From positions 1 through 64,000 of the forward strand of contig JAOZLL010000002.1 in NCBI GenBank assembly GCA_029934835.1: 64,000 nucleotides of DNA, in the 5' to 3' direction. A program made the position numbers and the translations under genes. The notes under the pieces are model-generated. The model saw only the letters and a program-made list of their open reading frames with translations. It did not search any database and was not told where the DNA came from. The DNA is from Flavobacteriaceae bacterium (GTDB lineage Bacteria > Bacteroidota > Bacteroidia > Flavobacteriales > Flavobacteriaceae). Positions within the stretch are counted from its first letter, which is position 1; each line of letters starts with the position of its first letter. Below, one piece after another: positions 16,324 through 26,450 of this stretch.

Positions 16324-17466
16324 TTACTCTTTTAAAATTTCTCTAGCAATTACCAATTTTTGTATCTCAGTTGTTCCTTCTCCAATGGTATTAAGTTTGG
16401 CATCTCTATAAAATTTCTCTACAGGAAAATCTTTAGTATAGCCATAACCTCCATGAATTTGAATTGCTTCAGTAGCCGCTTTAACACCTACTTCAGATGC
16501 GTACATCTTTGCCATAGCACCAATTTTTGTCATCCGTTTTCCTTGATTCTTTAAAGAGGCTGCTTTATGTAGTAATAATTCCGATGCCTCAATTTCAGTT
16601 GCCATATCAGCTAATTTAAAGGAAATTGCTTGAAATCTAGCTATTGGTTTTCCAAATTGTTCACGTTCTTTAGAATACTTCAATGAAGCTTCTAAACAAC
16701 CCTTTGCAATTCCTAAAGCTAAAGAACCTATTGAAATACGACCACCATCTAATACTTTTAACGCTTGAACAAAACCGTCTCCAATTTCACCCATTATCTG
16801 ATCTTTATGTACACGGCAATTATCAAAAACTAACTCTGCCGTCTCAGAGGCACGCATTCCTAATTTATTTTCTTTTTTACCTGAAGTAAATCCTACTGTT
16901 CCTTTTTCAACAATAAAGGCTGTCGCATTTCTTCGTTCTCCTTTTTCACCTGTTCTTGCCAAAACTACAGCTACTTGTCCTGAAATTCCATGAGTAATGA
17001 AATTCTTGGCTCCATTAAGTACATAATAATCTCCATCTTTCTTTGCTTTGGTGGACATACTACCAGCATCTGAACCTGTGTTGTGTTCGGTTAAACCCCA
17101 TGCTCCAATCCATTCACCAGAAGCCAATTTTGGCAAATACTTTTGTTTTTGTACTTCACTTCCAAATTCTAGGATATGACCTGTACACAATGAATTATGA
17201 GCAGCTACTGATAAACCAATTGAAGAATCTATTTTAGAAATTTCTTCGATAATCCGAATATAATCATGATAATTTAAACCCGAACCACCGTATTCTTCTG
17301 GCACTAAAACACCCATTAATCCAAGTTCACCAAGTTTTTTAAATAATTCTATGGGAAAAAACTGTGTTTCATCCCATTCCATCATATGTGGTCTTATTTC
17401 TCGTTCAGCAAATTCTTTTATAGCTGCTGCTATCATTTGCTGTGTTTCTGTTATTTCGTAATTCAT
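16324..17466 (-). CDS. Acyl-CoA dehydrogenase (glutaryl/isovaleryl-like group)
   Basis: The second 380-residue acyl-CoA dehydrogenase has 'AWGLTEHNTGSDAGSMST', 'QIHGGYGYTKDFPVEKFYRD' and 'TIGEGTTEIQKLVIARE'. Glu363 sits in a GEGTTE context, not the usual YEGTxE, so the substrate pocket differs from its neighbour. It is FAD-dependent and oxidises an acyl-CoA, possibly from branched-chain amino-acid breakdown; the exact substrate cannot be assigned. It is upstream of the 15103-16245 gene in the same orientation and probably in the same unit. Confidence 0.9.
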   Translation of the reverse strand: MNYEITETQQMIAAAIKEFAEREIRPHMMEWDETQFFPIELFKKLGELGLMGVLVPEEYGGSGLNYHDYIRIIEEISKIDSSIGLSVAAHNSLCTGHILEFGSEVQKQKYLPKLASGEWIGAWGLTEHNTGSDAGSMSTKAKKDGDYYVLNGAKNFITHGISGQVAVVLARTGEKGERRNATAFIVEKGTVGFTSGKKENKLGMRASETAELVFDNCRVHKDQIMGEIGDGFVQALKVLDGGRISIGSLALGIAKGCLEASLKYSKEREQFGKPIARFQAISFKLADMATEIEASELLLHKAASLKNQGKRMTKIGAMAKMYASEVGVKAATEAIQIHGGYGYTKDFPVEKFYRDAKLNTIGEGTTEIQKLVIAREILKE

Positions 17467-17532
17467 TATTGCTACAAATTAGTATCTAAATAAGGATATA
17501 AAACTGTGAATAAATGAACAAAGAATATTCTT

Positions 17533-18450
17533 TTATTCGGCTGTCAAATATAAGCTAATTCTATCAAATTTATCGACTGGAAAGCTGTCAATTTTTTTAA
17601 GCTCATCCATAGACTGAATTTCAGCCATCTCATCTCTGAGTTCAAAGATTTTCTTGGTAAGTTTATAATTCATATAGGGTGCATGTAAAACTTCTTTAAA
17701 CTGAGCTGTATTGATATTTATTCTCTTAATCTTTGGTTTTGATATAACCGTAAATCGTTGTAATACTTTATCAGCAACTTCTTTATCTAAATACCAAACT
17801 TCATAGATTTGTTCATCAATCATATAGCCTTTTAGTTTACTGCGGTATTTTAGAATACGTGCAGCTAATTTTTCTCCTATTCCTCTTACTTGTCTTAAAT
17901 CATCCGCAGTTGCCGTATTCAAATCTTGTTTCTCTCCTGTAAAGTCATCTACTTTTTGAGGATACTTTTTGTATTTAGAACTTGTTGTTAAGGCAAAACC
18001 ATCTTTAGAATAAGTATTTTTCTTTTTTTTATTGGTAACCCAATCAGGAAATTTAAAATAGGGACTAATTGCCGCAAACAAACTATCATTGACACCTGTT
18101 ACCTTTTGGAATTCTTTTGCTGTATTAATGTATTGACCTGTTTTACGATATGCCAAAAGTCGATCAATCTCACTTACGCTCATTCCTAATTTATAGCCTT
18201 TATAATCAGTTATAAAACTAGGATTAAATGGATATATTTTAGGCTTCCTTCTCTCTATTTCGATAAGCTTCAATGAATCTATCTCTTTTTGAAAAGCCAA
18301 AATCTCAGGTGACTCCAAATTAAATACTGATTTACTAGAAAAGTCAGCAAAATGAAAAATTAACTGTAAGACAATAATAATACCTACTAAGACCACAACA
18401 CCTATACGTTGAGATTTAGTATATCTTGGGATACGGGAAAATAAGCGCAT
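17533..18450 (-). CDS. Helix-hairpin-helix protein with N-terminal membrane anchor (ComEA-like)
   Basis: The 305-residue protein has one membrane segment near residues 18-35 ('IGVVVLVGIIIVLQLIFHF'). A charged linker follows, then two clear HhH repeats, 'DLNTATADDLRQVRGIGEKL' near 175 and 'NINTAQFKEVLHAPYMNYKL' near 245, plus a weaker third copy around 'AKEFQKVTGVNDSLFAA'. The fold binds DNA backbone, and single-pass ComEA proteins capture DNA during competence. No other competence genes are nearby, so uptake of DNA is only a possibility. No sign of damage. Confidence 0.78.
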   Translation of the reverse strand: MRLFSRIPRYTKSQRIGVVVLVGIIIVLQLIFHFADFSSKSVFNLESPEILAFQKEIDSLKLIEIERRKPKIYPFNPSFITDYKGYKLGMSVSEIDRLLAYRKTGQYINTAKEFQKVTGVNDSLFAAISPYFKFPDWVTNKKKKNTYSKDGFALTTSSKYKKYPQKVDDFTGEKQDLNTATADDLRQVRGIGEKLAARILKYRSKLKGYMIDEQIYEVWYLDKEVADKVLQRFTVISKPKIKRININTAQFKEVLHAPYMNYKLTKKIFELRDEMAEIQSMDELKKIDSFPVDKFDRISLYLTAE

Positions 18451-18758
18451 TTTTTTAATTCTTTAAACAATAGCAATGTTTTGTTCTGTAAAGGTAGGAA
18501 AAATAATTAATAAGATCGCAAAAACACAAAAGACCACTCATGCCAACACTTCCAAAAATATATGAAGTATTTTTTCTTTAAGAAACGTTGTGTAATAATC
18601 TTAACTCTTTGTGTTTTTGCTCTTCTACAGAGTACAACAAAGAAATAATAAATGTAAATAACTAATACTTAGCTGCTTAAAGATTAAGATGCTTCTCTAA
18701 AAGACCAATTTAATAGAAACTATCTACTCAACTAGAAAAAAATCAAAATTTCAGAAAA
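18451..18758. other. 308-base intergenic region with a distant inverted repeat
   Basis: No credible ORF. GCAAAAACACAAA (18518-18530) and its exact complement TTTGTGTTTTTGC (18608-18620) are 77 bases apart. This 13-pair stem could define a small structured RNA or be a leftover repeat. The rest is AT-rich without recognised motifs. Confidence 0.45.
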
Positions 18759-20378
18759 TCACCTCTTATCCTTCTTAAAACCAATAGCTAATAGATATCG
18801 ATCAATTTCTTTACGGACCTGCGGAGCAAGCAATATTAAACCAATAATATTAGGAAATACCATGGCAAAGATCATAGCATCTGAAAAACCAATTACTGAA
18901 TCTAAACTTGCTGATGAACCTATCACCACAAAAACTAAAAATAATAATTTATAAATAATATCTGTTATTTTACTTCTTCCAAATAAATATGTCCAACCTT
19001 GTAATCCATAATAAGACCAAGATAACATGGTTGAAAAAGCAAATAATATTACTGCAATAGTTAATACGATTGAAAAATTAGGAATTGCTGTATCAAAAGC
19101 CAACGAGGTTAAATCAACACCTGAAATTGATTCTCCAGTTGAATTTAATAAGACCTCTTTACTTTCATTGCCACCATAGCTAAATAGACCTGCTTTTAAA
19201 TTCATGATAATAATTACTAAAGCAGTCATTGTACAAATAATAACCGTATCGACAAAAGGTCCTATAGAAGCTACAATACCTTCACTAGCTGGAAAACGAG
19301 TTTTAACCGCTGCATGTGCTATTGAAGCGGAACCAACACCTGCTTCATTAGAAAATGCTGCCCGTTGAAAACCAACAATCATAACACCTATAATTCCACC
19401 TAAAGCAGAATCTGCATTAAAAGCACCATTCCATATCTGAACAAAAGCTGTTGGAATAGAGGAGATGTTTAAAAATATAATAATCAATGCTGCGCCTACG
19501 TAGATAATCGCCATAAAAGGAACAACTCTTTCAGTTACTTTACCTATACGCTTGATACCTCCTATAATTACCGTGCCGACTAACAATGCCATAACAACAC
19601 CAAACCAAAAACCAGCAGAACCTGATTGTAAATTAAATAAAAGTTTAAACTGCGCTGCTGCTTGATTAGCCTGAAACATGTTTCCGCCACCAAAAGATCC
19701 TCCAATAACCATAATGGCAAAAAAGACCGCTAAGAATTTACCAAAATAACCTTTAACACCTTTTGAAAGATAATACATTGGACCTCCATATATTTTTCCA
19801 TCTTCACCTACCTCACGATATTTCACACCTAATGTTGCTTCTACTAATTTAGATGACATTCCTAAAAAACCAGCAAGTATCATCCAAAGTGTAGCTCCAG
19901 GACCACCGATTGCAATCGCAACGGCAACACCTGCAATATTCCCTAAACCAACTGTTGCTGATAAAGCTGCCGTTAATGCCTGAAAATGCGTTACTTCTCC
20001 TATAACATCTTCCTTCTGAATTGTTTCAAATATATCGCCTCCAGGTGTTGGGTCACCTGCCATAACATCTGCTCCATGATGATCTACATCATCATATTTA
20101 CCTTTAGCTGCATTTATTGCAACTCCTAACAATCTAAAATTGGCGAATTTGTTATATAACGTGAAATACAGCGCTCCTAATAAAAGAATTATTATCACGA
20201 TAGGCACGTCCATTCCAACGATAGTTACTGGATAAAAAACAACCTCTGTAACCACTTTTGATATTGGGGCAAAACCTGATTCAATGCGTTCGTCTAAACT
20301 CACTTCTTCTGTGGTTTCTTGTGCAAATAATAAAAAGTTTTGAAAGAATATAACAACTAGGAATACTATTTTTTTCAT
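18759..20378 (-). CDS. Alanine/glycine:cation symporter (AGCS family)
   Basis: The 539-residue inner-membrane protein has about eleven hydrophobic segments. The AGCS signatures are 'GPGATLWMILAGFLGMSSKL', 'GGPMYYLSKG' and 'AAFSNEAGVGSASIAHAA'. These carriers import alanine or glycine with Na+ or H+. I chose the ATG at 20376-20378 because it gives 'MKKIVFLVVIFFQNFLLFAQ', a signal-peptide-like start; the 27 codons upstream are rich in Cys and Tyr and not family-like. The gap of 148 bases to the K+ channel gene holds TAGCTTGC (20409-20416) and its complement (20482-20489), of unknown meaning. Confidence 0.92.
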   Translation of the reverse strand: MKKIVFLVVIFFQNFLLFAQETTEEVSLDERIESGFAPISKVVTEVVFYPVTIVGMDVPIVIIILLLGALYFTLYNKFANFRLLGVAINAAKGKYDDVDHHGADVMAGDPTPGGDIFETIQKEDVIGEVTHFQALTAALSATVGLGNIAGVAVAIAIGGPGATLWMILAGFLGMSSKLVEATLGVKYREVGEDGKIYGGPMYYLSKGVKGYFGKFLAVFFAIMVIGGSFGGGNMFQANQAAAQFKLLFNLQSGSAGFWFGVVMALLVGTVIIGGIKRIGKVTERVVPFMAIIYVGAALIIIFLNISSIPTAFVQIWNGAFNADSALGGIIGVMIVGFQRAAFSNEAGVGSASIAHAAVKTRFPASEGIVASIGPFVDTVIICTMTALVIIIMNLKAGLFSYGGNESKEVLLNSTGESISGVDLTSLAFDTAIPNFSIVLTIAVILFAFSTMLSWSYYGLQGWTYLFGRSKITDIIYKLLFLVFVVIGSSASLDSVIGFSDAMIFAMVFPNIIGLILLAPQVRKEIDRYLLAIGFKKDKR

Positions 20379-20526
20379 GGAAATCATGCTTTGATATTTA
20401 TAAAAAACTAGCTTGCAATATCTATAAAAATTACAGAATCGACAAATAATTGAACACAATTGTTCGTTAGTCTCTAATAAAGCAAGCTAAATGTTGAAAA
20501 AAATAAAAAATAAGTCTTGTTACTAG

Positions 20527-21528
20527 CTAAAACTCTTCATGGAGTTTTTTAATTTGTTCTACATTACCCAAAACAATTAAAAAAGTATTTGGTTTTAAAA
20601 TAGTATGTACATCTGGATTAATAATATATTCATGGCTAGCATCTTTATAACCTATAACTGAACAGCCTGTTTTCTTACGTAAATCCAAATCTAATAAGGT
20701 TTTATTAATAAACTCATCGGGTAATTCATTTACTGCAATCTCCTCTAGATTAGTTGTCTCTTTTCCTTCGATTGAAATACGTTCAACAAATTCAACCAAA
20801 TCAGGTGTAACAATTAGTGATGCCATGTGATTTCCTCCAATTTTATCTGGCATAATAATATTATTGGCACCTCCTATTTTTAGTTTACTATAGGAAGTAT
20901 CATTAGAAGCTCTACTAATTATGGTTAATCCTTTATTTAACTGACGTGCTGATAACACCACAAATAAATTGTCAGCATCAGACGGTAAAGTAGTTATTAA
21001 ATGGCTTGCTTGCGAAATATTTGCTTTTTCTAAAGTTACATCATCAGTCGCATTTCCTTTAACATAAGTATAGCCATAGCTATCTAATTCTTCAATGATT
21101 TTCTCATCTGACTCTATAACGATACAATGCTTATCATAAGATTTTAATCTCTCAACTGCTTGTCTACCATTTCTACCAAAACCACAAACTATAGTGTGGT
21201 TTTTTAAATGTTGAATTTTTTGCTTCATTTTTCTTTCTTTAAGTTGTTCAAAAAAACTTCCATTTGCTATATATTCTGAAATCACAGAAACCACATACCC
21301 ATAAATACTAATACTGGTTACAATTAAAAAAACTGTAAAAAGTTTTTCCATATCACTAGTAGGATGCACTTCACTAAAACCAACTGTGGTAACGGTAATA
21401 ACCGTCATGTAGAGCGCCTCAATCCAAGTATAAGCATCAGAGAGTAATTTATACCCAAAAACCCCAATAGCAACCACTAGTAGAATCAATCCTAAAGCAC
21501 GGTATAACTTATTATTAAAATTTATCAT
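20527..21528 (-). CDS. Potassium channel with TrkA-N (RCK) domain
   Basis: The 333-residue protein is a two-helix K+ channel subunit: membrane segment near residues 10-27, pore helix and filter 'VITVTTVGFSEVHP' near 42-55, second membrane segment near 63-85. A RCK domain follows with Rossmann motif 'IVCGFGRNGRQA' and a TrkA-C-like end. The filter reads TVGF where many have TVGY; F is common in this group. It lies 15 bases downstream of the PspC-like gene in the same direction. Gating ligand is not known. Confidence 0.92.
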   Translation of the reverse strand: MINFNNKLYRALGLILLVVAIGVFGYKLLSDAYTWIEALYMTVITVTTVGFSEVHPTSDMEKLFTVFLIVTSISIYGYVVSVISEYIANGSFFEQLKERKMKQKIQHLKNHTIVCGFGRNGRQAVERLKSYDKHCIVIESDEKIIEELDSYGYTYVKGNATDDVTLEKANISQASHLITTLPSDADNLFVVLSARQLNKGLTIISRASNDTSYSKLKIGGANNIIMPDKIGGNHMASLIVTPDLVEFVERISIEGKETTNLEEIAVNELPDEFINKTLLDLDLRKKTGCSVIGYKDASHEYIINPDVHTILKPNTFLIVLGNVEQIKKLHEEF

Positions 21529-21543
21529 TTATTAATTTTAATA

Positions 21544-21771
21544 TTAAAGATCAAAAACTGAACTTCGCTTAGTATAAATCATATCTTTTAAACGTAATAA
21601 AAATGCTAAAGTAAGATATAAGCCAAACGACAAACCTACTGTTACAAAACTAATATACACAAAGAACAAACGCACATTAGATGCTCGCATACCCAATCGA
21701 TCTGCTAACCGAGAAAGCACATTAAATCCATGCTTTTCAAAAAAATATTTTAGCTGATAATCTAATCGCAT
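21544..21771 (-). CDS. Small PspC-domain membrane protein
   Basis: The 75-residue protein starts at the ATG at 21769-21771. It contains a PspC-type sequence 'VLSRLADRLGMRASNVRLFF' followed by one or two hydrophobic stretches ('VYISFVTVGLSFGLYLTLAFLL'). PspC proteins respond to envelope stress by binding partner proteins at the inner membrane. Here it is only the short PspC core, adjacent to the K+ channel and probably co-transcribed. Function by family only. Confidence 0.7.
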   Translation of the reverse strand: MRLDYQLKYFFEKHGFNVLSRLADRLGMRASNVRLFFVYISFVTVGLSFGLYLTLAFLLRLKDMIYTKRSSVFDL

Positions 21772-21834
21772 TCTAATTTGAATATTTGTTGCAAAGTACA
21801 AAAACAACTGTCAATAATCAAATACTTTGTTAAA

Positions 21835-21855
21835 ACTTCAGACTTCAAACTCTTC
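21835..21855 (+). repeat. Short heptamer array (ACTTCAn)
   Basis: ACTTCAG, ACTTCAA, ACTCTTC. The third word is poorly matched. The array is between the divergent PspC-like and uvrA genes. Confidence 0.5.
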
Positions 21856-21904
21856 ATATCAATTGATCTACTATTTTTACTATAATAACAATATAAAAAT
21901 ATAG

Positions 21905-21912
21905 TACATTTG
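21905..21912 (+). promoter_or_regulatory. -7 element of the uvrA promoter
   Basis: TACATTTG matches TAnnTTTG and ends 14 bases before the ATG. A clear -33 TTG at normal spacing is not visible. I see no SOS-type palindrome here. Confidence 0.45.
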
Positions 21913-21926
21913 TTGCTTGTCTAAAA

Positions 21927-24767
21927 ATGAAAACTAAACAAACCTACATAGAAGTTTACGGTGCACGCGTTCATAATTTAAAAAACATTGATGTACAAAT
22001 TCCACATGAAAAACTAGTGGTTATCACGGGGTTAAGTGGTAGTGGAAAATCTTCATTAGCTTTTGATACTATATATGCCGAAGGTCAACGTCGTTATATC
22101 GAAACATTTTCTGCTTATGCAAGACAGTTTTTAGGTGGTCTAGAACGTCCAGATGTTGATAAAATTGATGGACTTTCTCCTGTAATTTCTATCGAACAAA
22201 AAACAACTAATAAAAGTCCACGTTCCACGGTTGGAACTATTACCGAAATATATGATTTTTTAAGGCTGCTTTACGCTCGTGTCGCCGATGCCTATTCATA
22301 TAATACAGGTGAAAAAATGGTTCAATATACCGATGAACAAATCCAAGAATTGATTTTTGAAACCTATCAAAATAAAAAAATCTATTTAATGGCTCCTGTG
22401 ATTAAATCACGAAAAGGACATTATAAAGAACTCTTTGAAAGTATTGCCAAACAAGGTTTTATACGTGTTTTTATTGATGGTGAATTAGTCGAAATCACCA
22501 AAGGAATGCGATTAGATCGCTATAAAACACACGACATTGCCATAGTAATTGATCGCTTAGAAATCAACAAATCCTCTAAAAAGCGTCTACAGGAAAGTAT
22601 CCTAACGGCACTCTATCACGGTGATAAAGTTATTCAAGTATTAGAATTAGCTAAACCTAAAACACCACGTTACTTTAGTAGTAATTTGATGTGTCCCACT
22701 ACAGGAATTGCCTACCCAAATCCTGAGCCCAATACTTTTTCTTTTAATTCTCCCAAAGGAGCTTGTCCAAAATGCAATGGCTTAAGCTATGTACAAGAAG
22801 TTAGCTTAAAAAAAATAATTCCTGATGCTAAAATCTCTATCAAAAAAGGAGGTTTGGCACCATTAGGTGAACATAAAAGTTCTTGGATTTTTAAACAATT
22901 AGAACTTATTGCAGATCGCTATGAATTTAAACTTACGGATCCCATAGATCGTATTCCAAAAAAAGCCATGGATATTATTTTACATGGAGGTAATGAAAAA
23001 TTTGAGGTAGTTTCAAAAACGATGGGAATTACACGTAATTATGCTATCGAATTTGAAGGTATCATCTCATTTATAGAAAACCAGTTTAAAAATAGTGATT
23101 CTTCCTCTATAAAACGTTGGGCAAAAACATTTATGGATGAAAATTCTTGTAGTGTTTGCAAGGGTAAGCGCTTAAAAAAAGAAGCTTTGCATTTTAAAAT
23201 TGATGGTCATAATATTTCTGATTTAGCTCAAATGGATACCCGAGAGTTAGCAGATTGGTTGAAAAATATTGAAAAAAAACTAACAAAAAAACAACAAATA
23301 ATTGCCCAAGAAATTATCAAAGAGCTAAGAACTCGAATTCAATTTCTATTAGATGTTGGTTTAAATTATTTAAGTATTGACCGTAGCTCAAAATCACTTT
23401 CTGGTGGTGAGGCACAACGTATTCGATTGGCTACTCAGATTGGCTCACAACTAGTTGGCGTTTTATATATTTTAGATGAACCTAGTATTGGTTTACACCA
23501 ACGTGATAACCAAAAATTGATTGATTCGTTACTAAAACTACGTGATGTAGGAAACTCTGTAATTGTTGTAGAACACGACAAAGACATGATTCAACACGCA
23601 GATTATGTATTAGATCTTGGTTCTGGAGCTGGAATTCATGGAGGAGAAATCGTCAGTGAAGGAAATTATAAAGAACTATTAACCCACAACACACTTACAT
23701 CAGATTATCTAACGGGTAGAAAAGAAATTTCCATTCCTAAAAAACGTCGAAAAGGAAATGGAAATAAAATGGTCTTAAAAGGTGCAACGGGTAATAATTT
23801 AAAAAATGTTAGTATTGAAATTCCATTAGGAAAATTAGTCTGTGTCACTGGTGTTTCAGGCAGTGGAAAATCAACACTTATTAATGAAACACTATATCCG
23901 ATATTAAACCAACATATATATAATGGTGTTAAAAAACCATTAGCTTATGAAAGCATAAAAGGGCTGGAACATATTGATAAAATAATTGATATTGACCAAT
24001 CACCTATTGGACGGACGCCACGATCTAATCCAGCAACTTACACAGGAGTTTTTACCGAAATTAGAGCAATTTTTGCTCAAACAGCTGAATCTAAGATTAG
24101 AGGTTACAAACCGGGACGATTTTCATTTAATGTAAAAGCGGGACGTTGTGAAACCTGTCAAGGTGCTGGAGTTCGTGTAATAGAAATGAATTTTTTACCT
24201 GATGTTCAGGTAGAGTGTGAAACATGTCAAGGCAAACGATTTAATCGAGAAACCTTAGAGATTCGTTTTAAAGGAAAATCAATATCTGATATTCTTAACA
24301 TGACCATTGAAGATGCTGTCCCATTTTTTGAAAACATTCCAAAAATATATCGAAAATTAAAGACCTTGCATGATGTTGGTTTAGATTATATCACTCTAGG
24401 ACAACCTTCAACCACTTTAAGTGGTGGCGAAGCACAACGTATTAAATTAGCTAGTGAATTGTCAAAAAAAGCTACTGGAAATACATTTTACATCTTAGAT
24501 GAACCTACAACAGGTTTGCATTTTGAGGATATAAAAGTTTTGATGGAAGTCATTCAAAAATTAGTAGACAAAGGAAATACAGTACTGATAATTGAGCATA
24601 ATATGGAAGTGATCAAACTAGCTGATTATATTATTGATATCGGTATGGAAGGCGGAAAAAATGGAGGTGAAATTATCTGTGTAGGAACTCCTGAACAAGT
24701 GAGTAAACATAAAGAGAGCTATACGGCTCAGTTTTTGAGAGAAGAATTGGCAAGCAATAGGCAATAG
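21927..24767 (+). CDS. uvrA: Excinuclease ABC subunit UvrA
   Basis: The 946-residue damage-recognition ATPase of nucleotide excision repair has two ABC modules with Walker A '[19 protein letters not shown]' near 34 and '[17 protein letters not shown]' near 645. Each has an ABC signature, '[13 protein letters not shown]' and '[13 protein letters not shown]'. The zinc modules 'CSVCKGKR' and 'CETCQGAG...CETCQGKR' are intact. The first zinc pair of the UvrB-binding region reads 'CPTTG' where E. coli has CPxC, while its partner 'CPKC' remains, so this site may not hold zinc. The last codons (Asn-Arg-Gln-stop) are formed by the GCAATAG repeat that follows. Confidence 0.97.
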   Translation: MKTKQTYIEVYGARVHNLKNIDVQIPHEKLVVITGLSGSGKSSLAFDTIYAEGQRRYIETFSAYARQFLGGLERPDVDKIDGLSPVISIEQKTTNKSPRSTVGTITEIYDFLRLLYARVADAYSYNTGEKMVQYTDEQIQELIFETYQNKKIYLMAPVIKSRKGHYKELFESIAKQGFIRVFIDGELVEITKGMRLDRYKTHDIAIVIDRLEINKSSKKRLQESILTALYHGDKVIQVLELAKPKTPRYFSSNLMCPTTGIAYPNPEPNTFSFNSPKGACPKCNGLSYVQEVSLKKIIPDAKISIKKGGLAPLGEHKSSWIFKQLELIADRYEFKLTDPIDRIPKKAMDIILHGGNEKFEVVSKTMGITRNYAIEFEGIISFIENQFKNSDSSSIKRWAKTFMDENSCSVCKGKRLKKEALHFKIDGHNISDLAQMDTRELADWLKNIEKKLTKKQQIIAQEIIKELRTRIQFLLDVGLNYLSIDRSSKSLSGGEAQRIRLATQIGSQLVGVLYILDEPSIGLHQRDNQKLIDSLLKLRDVGNSVIVVEHDKDMIQHADYVLDLGSGAGIHGGEIVSEGNYKELLTHNTLTSDYLTGRKEISIPKKRRKGNGNKMVLKGATGNNLKNVSIEIPLGKLVCVTGVSGSGKSTLINETLYPILNQHIYNGVKKPLAYESIKGLEHIDKIIDIDQSPIGRTPRSNPATYTGVFTEIRAIFAQTAESKIRGYKPGRFSFNVKAGRCETCQGAGVRVIEMNFLPDVQVECETCQGKRFNRETLEIRFKGKSISDILNMTIEDAVPFFENIPKIYRKLKTLHDVGLDYITLGQPSTTLSGGEAQRIKLASELSKKATGNTFYILDEPTTGLHFEDIKVLMEVIQKLVDKGNTVLIIEHNMEVIKLADYIIDIGMEGGKNGGEIICVGTPEQVSKHKESYTAQFLREELASNRQ

Positions 24768-24809
24768 GCAATAGGCAATAGGCAATAGGCAATAGGCAAT
24801 AGGCAATAG
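24754..24809 (+). repeat. Perfect tandem heptamer (GCAATAG) x8 covering the uvrA stop codon
   Basis: Eight identical GCAATAG units are followed by a partial GCAA. The first unit encodes the last residues of UvrA, and the TAG of the second unit is its stop. Because 7 is not a multiple of 3, any reading frame entering the array meets TAG within 21 bases. Confidence 0.97.
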
Positions 24810-24834
24810 GCAAATTGAAAAGAATAAAACTAAT

Positions 24835-25620
24835 GTGAAATTAAGGATGAAAGATTTAAAAGAAATATCAGAATTAGCGTATAAGATTCTAAATACAAAT
24901 ACTCCATATCTGAGTGGTAAGATATTTATTCAAAAATCATTTATCAATAATGGTACTTTGACGAAAGAGGATATTGAGTTTCAGTTAAGTATTATTGATA
25001 CATTTTACTCCACTCAAATGAATAAAAGATATTATGGAATTGAAGAAATTACTGAATCAATATTGAACATTTCAGATCAGAAAGTTGAGTTAGAGAAAGG
25101 ATTTATAAACTACTTAGATAACCCTGAACAAGAAAAATCAATTGGGAAGCTATTTACCGATAAATTTGGATATAATAAAAAAGGAAAAAAGAAAGGAGTA
25201 GCAACATCACTTATGTCAAAATATGCTTATTTCCTTACAAATTATCAATTTCCAATTTATGACACTATTGTTAGAGAAGTTTATCCCTTATTAAATAATA
25301 ATATAAAACTTCCAGAAGATAATTTTAATGAATATGTAAGAAAAATTAAAGAGTTATTAGAAAAATCTCAAATTCAAAACTTTGACAAACTGGATAATTT
25401 ACTTTGGCTCATAGGAAAAATAAGACGAGGAAACTATTCACTTTTATTAAGTAAGGAAAAGTACTTAGTTTTAACAGAAAAAATAGGTTTTGGAAATGAG
25501 AAAAGTATTGATGTAGATGAAAAAATAAAAACATATGTCAAAAATAACTTAGATCAACTAACTGATGACATCTTTGAAAAAGATCTGATAAGAATAATCA
25601 AATTTAGTCAAGATTTATAA
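24835..25620 (+). CDS. Protein of unknown function, 261 residues
   Basis: I do not recognise this protein with confidence. It is soluble and mainly helical, rich in Lys, Glu and Ile, with no signal peptide or membrane segment. The stretch 'SLMSKYAYFLTNYQFPIYDTI' near residue 127 resembles the 'K-F-xx-Fxx-P-xx-FPIYD' element I associate with HhH-glycosylase-like folds, which is only a hint. The start could be the GTG at 24835 or the ATG at 24847. It lies directly behind the heptamer array at the uvrA end, with another short array at its own 3' side. It is flanked by conserved genes, which fits a recent insertion. Confidence 0.65.
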   Translation: MKLRMKDLKEISELAYKILNTNTPYLSGKIFIQKSFINNGTLTKEDIEFQLSIIDTFYSTQMNKRYYGIEEITESILNISDQKVELEKGFINYLDNPEQEKSIGKLFTDKFGYNKKGKKKGVATSLMSKYAYFLTNYQFPIYDTIVREVYPLLNNNIKLPEDNFNEYVRKIKELLEKSQIQNFDKLDNLLWLIGKIRRGNYSLLLSKEKYLVLTEKIGFGNEKSIDVDEKIKTYVKNNLDQLTDDIFEKDLIRIIKFSQDL

Positions 25621-25683
25621 AAAACATATAAAATAAAAATTATATTCAGCTCAATCAATACAAGTAAAGTATAAACAATATAA

Positions 25684-25704
25684 ACTTCGGACTTCCGAAT
25701 TCCA
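25684..25704 (+). repeat. Heptamer array (ACTTCnG)
   Basis: ACTTCGG, ACTTCCG, AATTCCA in series, 18 bases before the LOG-family start codon. Each word differs from the next at one or two positions. Confidence 0.55.
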
Positions 25705-25722
25705 ACAAAAAAAATAGAAACC

Positions 25723-26433
25723 ATGACAAACGAAGACAGAAGAATACGTGAAAAATTAAAACAAAAAACTTGGAATGAAATAAAAACCAACGACTCATGG
25801 GCAATTTTTAAAATTATGTCAGAGTTTGTTGAAGGATATGAACGTTTGAGCAAAATAGGACCATGTGTAAGTATTTTTGGTTCTGCACGTACAAAACCAG
25901 ATCATGCTAACTATAAACTTTCAGAAGAAATTGCCTATAAATTAACTCAAAATGGTTTCGGTGTTGTAACTGGTGGTGGACCTGGAATCATGGAAGCAGG
26001 TAACAAAGGAGCTTTTCGTGGAAAAGGTGTTTCAGTAGGGCTAAATATTGAACTTCCTTTTGAACAACATGACAATCCTTACATTGATCCAGGGAAAAGT
26101 TTAGATTTTGATTATTTCTTTGTGAGAAAAGTAATGTTTATGAAATATTCACAAGGATTTGTAGTCATGCCTGGAGGTTTTGGAACTATGGATGAACTTT
26201 TTGAAGCCATCACTTTAATTCAAACCAAAAAAATTGGTCGTTTTCCAATCGTGTTGGTGAATCGTAAGTTTTGGAGTGGCTTATTAGATTGGATTAAACA
26301 AACCATATTAGAAGAAAATGGCAACATAAAAGAAGAAGATTTAAATCTATTTAGATTGGTTGATACTGCCGATGAAGCTGTCGAGCATTTTGTTAAGTTT
26401 TATGCTAAATATAATTTGGCTCCAAACTTCTAA
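25723..26433 (+). CDS. LOG family protein (TIGR00730 Rossmann fold)
   Basis: The 236-residue cytosolic protein has the two LOG signatures: 'GGGPGIMEAGNKGA' near residue 84 and 'MPGGFGTMDELFEA' near residue 148. Many family members are cytokinin riboside 5'-monophosphate phosphoribohydrolases that release a base from a nucleoside monophosphate. The N-terminal 40 residues ('NDEDRRIREKL'-like, charged) belong to the longer bacterial subgroup. The start is the ATG at 25723. It is followed after 17 bases by the M1-like gene. The natural substrate in this organism is unknown. Confidence 0.88.
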   Translation: MTNEDRRIREKLKQKTWNEIKTNDSWAIFKIMSEFVEGYERLSKIGPCVSIFGSARTKPDHANYKLSEEIAYKLTQNGFGVVTGGGPGIMEAGNKGAFRGKGVSVGLNIELPFEQHDNPYIDPGKSLDFDYFFVRKVMFMKYSQGFVVMPGGFGTMDELFEAITLIQTKKIGRFPIVLVNRKFWSGLLDWIKQTILEENGNIKEEDLNLFRLVDTADEAVEHFVKFYAKYNLAPNF

Positions 26434-26450
26434 ACAACTAGATAAAATAA

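Noticed and set aside
24618-24806. Minus-strand ORF with repeated Pro-Ile-Ala-Tyr-Cys-Leu-Leu
   Set aside because: It is the translation of the GCAATAG tandem and the antisense of the uvrA end; not a gene.
3671-24809. Heptamer arrays as CRISPR
   Set aside because: Units are 7 bases with no spacers and no cas genes nearby.
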